Source: Candidatus Saccharimonadota bacterium (GTDB taxonomy: Bacteria; Patescibacteriota; Saccharimonadia; UBA4664). From it: a stretch of 7,066 bases of DNA. The notes under the pieces were generated by a model. That model was given only the letters and a program-made list of their open reading frames with translations, was not told where the DNA came from and ran no database searches. Shown piece after piece: positions 3,582-7,066 of the stretch. The translations under genes and the position numbers were made by a program. The first letter of the stretch is position 1; every line of letters begins with the position of its first letter. Location of the stretch: NCBI GenBank assembly GCA_029237755.1, contig JAQZBT010000045.1, positions 1-7,066 of the forward strand, given 5' to 3'.

Positions 3582-5015
3582 ATGAGCGTGTTGCATCAGC
3601 CCCTGGCCTTCGTCGACATCGAGACGACGGGCGGCAGTCACTTTAATAGTCGTGTGCTGGAGGTGGGCGTGGTCCGGGTTGAGCAGAGCCGGATCGTGGC
3701 GACGTACAAGACGCTGATCCATCCGGATGGACCGGTGCCGCCTTTTATCACCGGACTCACCGGCATCAAGACCGAAGATGTAGAGGATGCTCCCCGGTTT
3801 GCAGCCATCGCGGAAGACCTGGCGGAGATCCTTGAGGGCGCCGTGTTTGTGGCCCACAACGTCCGCTTTGACTACTCATTTCTGAAGATGGAATTTGAGC
3901 GGCTGGGTGTCCCCTTCCGGCCGCAACTTTTGTGTACGGTGCGGCTGTCGCGGCGCCTGTTTCCGCAGTTTCGCACGCACAAGCTGCAAGACATTATTAC
4001 AAGGCACGGGCTGGAGGCGCCGGCCAGGCATCGCGCTTACAATGATGCCCACTGCCTGTGGCAGTTCTACCAGTTGATGTTGCAGGAGTTCGATCTGGAC
4101 ACGGTGGAAGAGGCGGTGAAATTGCAGCTCAAGGCGCCGTCGATTCCCAGTCAACTCGACCGCTCGCAGGTGGAGGCGCTCCCGGAAGGGCCGGGCGTCT
4201 ATATATTTGAGACCGACGATGGCACGCCGTTGTACGTGGGCAAGAGTGTGACGGTGAAGAAGCGCGTGATGAGCCACTTTGCGTCAGATTATGGCAGCGG
4301 CAGCGAACTGAAACTGGCGCAACAGGTAAAACGGCTGCGGGCGATTCCGACGGCCGGCGAGCTGAGCGCGCTGCTACTGGAAAGCGAGATGGTCAAGGAC
4401 TTGCAGCCGTCTTACAACCGGATGTTGCGCCGGCATAAGCTGATGACACTGGTGGTTGGCAGTGAGACACCGGACGGCTACGCCACTATCAGCGTGCGGG
4501 ATGCCCGCGAGATTTCACCCGAGGAGGGGGTGGGGCTCCTGGCGGTCTACACTACTCAGACCCGAGCCCGTCAATCGCTACATGCGGCCGCGATGCGCTA
4601 CCGGTTGTGTCCCAAACTGCTCGGTCTGGAGAAGACTCAGCGCGCCTGTTTCCAGTCGCAGCTGGGTAAGTGCGATGGGGCGTGCGAAGGCACCGAACCG
4701 CCGGCCTCATATAATGAACGTTTCCGGGCGGCATTCGAACGGCAGCGGGTGGCGGCCTGGCCCTACCCCGGGCCGGTCCTGATCAAGGAACAGCACCCGG
4801 CAGTCGAAGGTATGACCGGCTACATCGTGGACCAATGGTGTCTCGTGGCGCGGCTGCGGGAGTACGAGGACGGCACAGTTGAGTCGACACCCGAAGCGCA
4901 GCGCTTTGACCTGGACCGCTACAAGATCATCAAACAGTTTTTGGAGAACCCCCGTCACAGCCGGCAGGTCGTGCCGGTGCCCGATGGCCAACTGACCGTC
5001 TGGCAAGCCGCTTGA
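3582..5015 (+). CDS. DEDDh exonuclease fused to UvrC/Cho-like GIY-YIG nuclease
   Basis: A 477-residue two-domain nuclease, probably acting in DNA repair in the cytoplasm. The N-terminal part (about 8-170) is a DnaQ/epsilon-type 3'-5' exonuclease with the metal ligands in place: Asp12 and Glu14 in VDIETTGG, Asp97 in HNVRFDYSFL, His150 and Asp155 in HRAYNDA. The second domain (about 197-285) is GIY-YIG: GPGVYIF (Tyr207), YVGKS (218-222), Arg228, then LLLESEMVKDLQPSYN with the conserved Glu. A Cys-containing stretch follows (CPKLLG, then CFQSQLGKCDGACEG) as in UvrC and Cho. The protein ends without the UvrB-binding UVR segment, endonuclease V-like and helix-hairpin-helix regions of true UvrC. 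It therefore resembles E. coli Cho and the fused epsilon-Cho proteins such as mycobacterial Rv2191. Both active sites look intact. It likely incises 3' of lesions; that is inferred from Cho. The stop is TGA. Confidence 0.88.
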   Translation: MSVLHQPLAFVDIETTGGSHFNSRVLEVGVVRVEQSRIVATYKTLIHPDGPVPPFITGLTGIKTEDVEDAPRFAAIAEDLAEILEGAVFVAHNVRFDYSFLKMEFERLGVPFRPQLLCTVRLSRRLFPQFRTHKLQDIITRHGLEAPARHRAYNDAHCLWQFYQLMLQEFDLDTVEEAVKLQLKAPSIPSQLDRSQVEALPEGPGVYIFETDDGTPLYVGKSVTVKKRVMSHFASDYGSGSELKLAQQVKRLRAIPTAGELSALLLESEMVKDLQPSYNRMLRRHKLMTLVVGSETPDGYATISVRDAREISPEEGVGLLAVYTTQTRARQSLHAAAMRYRLCPKLLGLEKTQRACFQSQLGKCDGACEGTEPPASYNERFRAAFERQRVAAWPYPGPVLIKEQHPAVEGMTGYIVDQWCLVARLREYEDGTVESTPEAQRFDLDRYKIIKQFLENPRHSRQVVPVPDGQLTVWQAA

Positions 5016-5021
5016 TTGTCG

Positions 5022-5033
5022 GCTAGCACTAGC
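5022..5033. repeat. Short inverted repeat GCTAG-CA-CTAGC
   Basis: The arms GCTAG (5022-5026) and CTAGC (5029-5033) are separated by two bases, just upstream of the TTGACA box of the GH5 gene. No T-run follows on either strand. It could be an operator; as a terminator for the preceding nuclease gene it is too weak. Confidence 0.25.
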
Positions 5034-5039
5034 AAAATC

Positions 5040-5070
5040 TTGACATCTTAGCCCGAAGCATAAACACTAT
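5040..5070 (+). promoter_or_regulatory. Candidate promoter of the GH5 gene
   Basis: A perfect TTGACA (5040-5045) is followed after 19 nt by CACTAT (5065-5070, 3 of 6), and at other spacings by TAAACA or TATGTA, so the -10 box is uncertain. Downstream is an AAAGGG (5075-5080), 13 nt before the ATG and far for a ribosome binding site. An A-rich, probably unstructured stretch (5081-5094) reaches the start codon. Confidence 0.45.
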
Positions 5071-5093
5071 GTACAAAGGGACAAAAAACAAAA

Positions 5094-6674
5094 ATGCCTA
5101 ATTCCAAAAAGACTGTTCGCAGTAAAGCTACTTCAGGCCGCACCGGTGGCCTGCTTGGCGTTACCGGTAAGAAGAAAATTTCCAGAGGGCAACTCCTCGC
5201 AGTCATTGCTCTTGTAGTCGCGATCGGCGGCTATGTCGTGTTTAAGTCGTTGGCGGCCACTTCGGTCGGCAGCCTGGAAGCCGAGGCCATGATTGCTTCG
5301 GGCGCCCAGATCATCGATGACAGTGCCGCCAGTGGAGCTAAGGGCCTGAAGTTGACCACGGCTGCGCCGGCCACGGGTACTCTTACAACCATCGCACCGG
5401 GCACGTCGGTCGCAGTGCGGGCCAAGGCGGTTGCGTGCCAGGGTAATCCCACAGTGAAGGTGATGCTTGACGGCCAACAAGTCTTATTGGCGAGCGTGTC
5501 ATCTTCGAGCTGGACCACATTGAGCGTCAGCCTTCCTGTGGCTCAAGCCGAGCACGCCGTAAGCATCGCTTTATCCAACCCCCTGGAAAAGAGAAAGTGT
5601 GTCCGTCAGCTGCTGTTGGATGAGGTGCAAGTGCTGGGGTCGCCGGTTGCAGCCACCCCTACTCCCACTCCTTCGCCCGAGGTGACCCCCGGTACAAGCA
5701 CGGCTCCCACGCCCGAGCCGATTCCGTCCGGATTCATCACGACTTCCGGCACTAACTTCATCAAAGACGGCCAGACATTCAAGTTCCATGGCTTCAACTC
5801 ATACGGCATGGCCGGCTGCTATAACGGCACGCCTTACACTACCACCCAGCTGGACGCCTATTTCTCCAGCCTGCCCAGCAACGGCGTCACCCGCCTGTGG
5901 GCCTTCCGTACTTACGGCACCGACCGCATCAAGACGATCGTCGACGCAGCCGCCAGGCATAACCAGCACTTGATTTTGACGCTGGCGGACGGTATCAGCT
6001 CTTGTGGTGAATTGGATTACGCCGTCAACGGCACCCATAGCGGCAAGACCTTGGCCTACTACCAGTCGGGCTGGAAGAACGAATGGCTGACATGGGTTAG
6101 GACGATAGTCCCCATTTTCAAAGACAACCCCACCGTCATGATGTGGGAGACCATAAATGAGCCCGGCCAGCGTGGTGCTATCCCCGACCTGGCCACATGG
6201 CAGGCTTACTTCCAGGGCACTTCGGATGCGATCCGCGCGCTTGACCCCAACCACATCATCAGCGTCGGCGCTAACGCACCGGGTAACTTCGGCGGAGTGA
6301 GCAACTACAACACCTTGATGGCTACGACTAACATCAACGCCGTGAGCTTCCATGATTACGCCTACCAGTACGAGGGTGGCAAGGTGGTCTCAAACAACTT
6401 CAACGTGGCCAAGGCGGCCGGTGTTGCGGCCAACAAGCCCTACTATGGTGGTGAGGCCGGCCAGCTAGCCGGCGCCTCCGGCTGTGCGGTGACTCCTGCC
6501 AGTCGCGCGGCATACATGAAGGCGAAGGCCGACGCGTACTTTGCCGGCGGCATCGGCGGCTTGAACTACTGGGAATACGCTCCGTCGCGGGCCAGCTGGG
6601 TGCCGGCGTGCGCCCACGAGATGTACCCCGGCGACCCTATCATCAACCAGGTCAAGAACTACGTCACGCCATAG
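5094..6674 (+). CDS. Membrane-anchored CBM + GH5-type glycoside hydrolase (cellulase/mannanase-like)
   Basis: An exported polysaccharide-degrading enzyme of 526 residues. Residues 1-32 form a basic cytoplasmic tail, and 33-50 a single membrane segment ending in KSLAA. That end either anchors the protein or could be cut after SLA. Residues 60-181 form a beta-rich module: SLEAEAM at its start, then LDGQQV, SSSWTTL and LLLDEVQV. These resemble Ca-dependent carbohydrate-binding modules, and Cys115 and Cys169 may pair. A Pro/Thr linker (182-213) leads to a TIM-barrel catalytic domain (214-526). That domain starts FITTSGTNFIKDGQTFKFHG and carries WETINEPG with acid/base Glu356, FHDY with His420, and YYGGEAG with nucleophile Glu454. 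The architecture fits GH5-like enzymes; similarity of the first strand to endo-beta-mannanases is suggestive, but the substrate cannot be fixed. Cys242, 304, 464 and 506 could form disulfides outside the cell. Confidence 0.87.
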   Translation: MPNSKKTVRSKATSGRTGGLLGVTGKKKISRGQLLAVIALVVAIGGYVVFKSLAATSVGSLEAEAMIASGAQIIDDSAASGAKGLKLTTAAPATGTLTTIAPGTSVAVRAKAVACQGNPTVKVMLDGQQVLLASVSSSSWTTLSVSLPVAQAEHAVSIALSNPLEKRKCVRQLLLDEVQVLGSPVAATPTPTPSPEVTPGTSTAPTPEPIPSGFITTSGTNFIKDGQTFKFHGFNSYGMAGCYNGTPYTTTQLDAYFSSLPSNGVTRLWAFRTYGTDRIKTIVDAAARHNQHLILTLADGISSCGELDYAVNGTHSGKTLAYYQSGWKNEWLTWVRTIVPIFKDNPTVMMWETINEPGQRGAIPDLATWQAYFQGTSDAIRALDPNHIISVGANAPGNFGGVSNYNTLMATTNINAVSFHDYAYQYEGGKVVSNNFNVAKAAGVAANKPYYGGEAGQLAGASGCAVTPASRAAYMKAKADAYFAGGIGGLNYWEYAPSRASWVPACAHEMYPGDPIINQVKNYVTP

Positions 6675-6693
6675 GTCACACCGACCTTGGATA

Positions 6694-6724
6694 GGCGGAT
6701 ATTTCAAATGTCCACCCGGCTTTT
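6694..6724 (+). terminator. Candidate intrinsic terminator after the GH5 gene
   Basis: GG-C-GGATATT (6694-6703) pairs with AATGTCC-A-CC (6707-6716). This gives nine pairs including one G-U, one C/A mismatch and a 3-nt loop. Four T (6721-6724) follow after CGGC. The T-run is short and slightly distant, so this is a modest terminator call. Confidence 0.45.
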
Positions 6725-6772
6725 ACACTAAAATCCGACAGCAGCACCTTTCTCTCTTATCCTAAGCCATAG

Positions 6773-6794
6773 TAAGATACCAACAGATACTGTT
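6773..6794 (+). promoter_or_regulatory. Weak -10 box and dyad before the deacetylase gene
   Basis: TAAGAT (6773-6778, 4 of 6 consensus) has only a poor -35 (TTCTCT at 6750-6755). It is followed at once by the dyad AACAG-ATA-CTGTT (6782-6794), located where the transcript would start and just before the ribosome binding site. The dyad could be an operator or a small leader hairpin. Confidence 0.35.
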
Positions 6795-6798
6795 ATTC

Positions 6799-6805
6799 GA
6801 GGAGG
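6799..6805 (+). promoter_or_regulatory. Shine-Dalgarno fixing the GTG start of the deacetylase
   Basis: GAGGAGG lies 7 nt before GTG at 6813-6815, an ideal distance. The nearer ATG at 6806 is too close and in another frame. This justifies a GTG start. Confidence 0.8.
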
Positions 6806-6812
6806 ATGTGCG

Positions 6813-7066
6813 GTGAAGCGATTTTTGAGGTGGGGAGTGTTGCTTCCGGCGGTTGTCTTGGTCGTGGCGAGCATTGTTCCGCAGGGGTCGCTTCTGAATG
6901 CGGCCGGACCAACGGTAGTAAGCCTGACGTTTGATGACGGGCTGGCAAACCAGGCCCTTGCCGCCCAAGCTATGGAAAGTTATGGCATGCGCGGTACTTT
7001 CTACGTCGTCAGTGGGCGGATCGGTAACAGCGGTCAACTCACCGCCAGCCAGCTCAGGTCACTGCA
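6813..7066 (+). CDS. Exported polysaccharide deacetylase, NodB/CE4 family (partial, C-terminus outside window)
   Basis: The first 84 codons of an exported esterase-like enzyme that removes acetyl groups from N-acetylglucosamine polymers or acetylated sugars. The GTG start gives a signal peptide: KRFLRW, hydrophobic core 8-23, probable cleavage LNA|AG near residue 30. The NodB domain begins directly after it: VVSLTFDDG (35-43) is motif 1, with Asp41 as expected general base and Asp42 as a metal ligand. The next strand, GMRGTFYVVSG (58-68), is also typical. The metal-binding His pair and later motifs lie beyond the right edge, so activity cannot be judged. It sits 138 bp after the GH5 gene, behind a candidate terminator and with its own ribosome binding site, so it is probably transcribed separately. 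Peptidoglycan, chitin-like polymers and acetylated hemicellulose are all possible substrates. Confidence 0.87.
   Translation, partial: MKRFLRWGVLLPAVVLVVASIVPQGSLLNAAGPTVVSLTFDDGLANQALAAQAMESYGMRGTFYVVSGRIGNSGQLTASQLRSL

Noticed and set aside
5799..6353. Leftward 184-codon open frame opposite the GH5 catalytic domain
   Set aside because: The opposite strand carries both catalytic Glu motifs of a GH5-like enzyme. The frame has no initiation signals or recognisable domain.
6762..7037. Leftward 91-codon open frame at the right edge
   Set aside because: It is antisense to the deacetylase signal peptide and NodB motif, which have an ideal ribosome binding site on the other strand.

Overview
The window looks like chromosomal DNA of a small-genome bacterium, most likely a Candidatus Saccharibacteria (TM7/Patescibacteria) relative. 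This is inferred from style: the GH5 enzyme has a Lys/Arg-rich N-terminus, one membrane segment and a residue stretch ending in KSLAA, as is common in secreted saccharibacterial proteins. A Rpf-like muralytic protein and a DEDDh/GIY-YIG fusion fit as well. UGA ends the fusion gene, so UGA is used as a stop here. An actinobacterial-like relative cannot be excluded without a search.

Layout, left to right. (1) Bases 1-246, minus strand: start of an exported protein, probably Ig-like, running off the left edge. (2) Bases 247-593: long intergenic region with dyads, short repeats and a foldable leader. (3) Bases 594-1205, plus: secreted LysM plus Rpf-like lytic transglycosylase. (4) Bases 1202-1996, minus: glutamate racemase (murI), convergent with the Rpf-like gene and overlapping it by 4 bp at the stop codons. 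(5) Bases 2068-2640, minus: unrecognised 190-residue protein, followed by a strong hairpin before murI. (6) Bases 2641-2753: divergent overlapping promoters. (7) Bases 2754-3533, plus: cytidylate kinase (cmk). (8) Bases 3582-5015, plus: DEDDh exonuclease fused to a UvrC/Cho-like GIY-YIG nuclease. (9) Bases 5094-6674, plus: membrane-anchored carbohydrate-binding module plus GH5-type glycoside hydrolase. (10) Bases 6813-7066, plus: start of an exported NodB polysaccharide deacetylase, cut by the right edge.

Two themes run through the window. One is the cell envelope and extracellular glycans: D-glutamate supply, muramidase-like activity, mannan/glucan hydrolysis and polysaccharide deacetylation. 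The other is nucleotide and DNA metabolism (cmk, repair nuclease). No mobile element, CRISPR array, tRNA or rRNA was seen.

The most notable pattern concerns gene starts. The three cytoplasmic genes with recognisable functions (murI, cmk, exonuclease fusion) each have a -10-like box ending 7-8 nt before the ATG and no Shine-Dalgarno sequence, which suggests leaderless mRNAs. The Rpf-like, deacetylase and 190-residue protein genes have recognisable ribosome binding sites.
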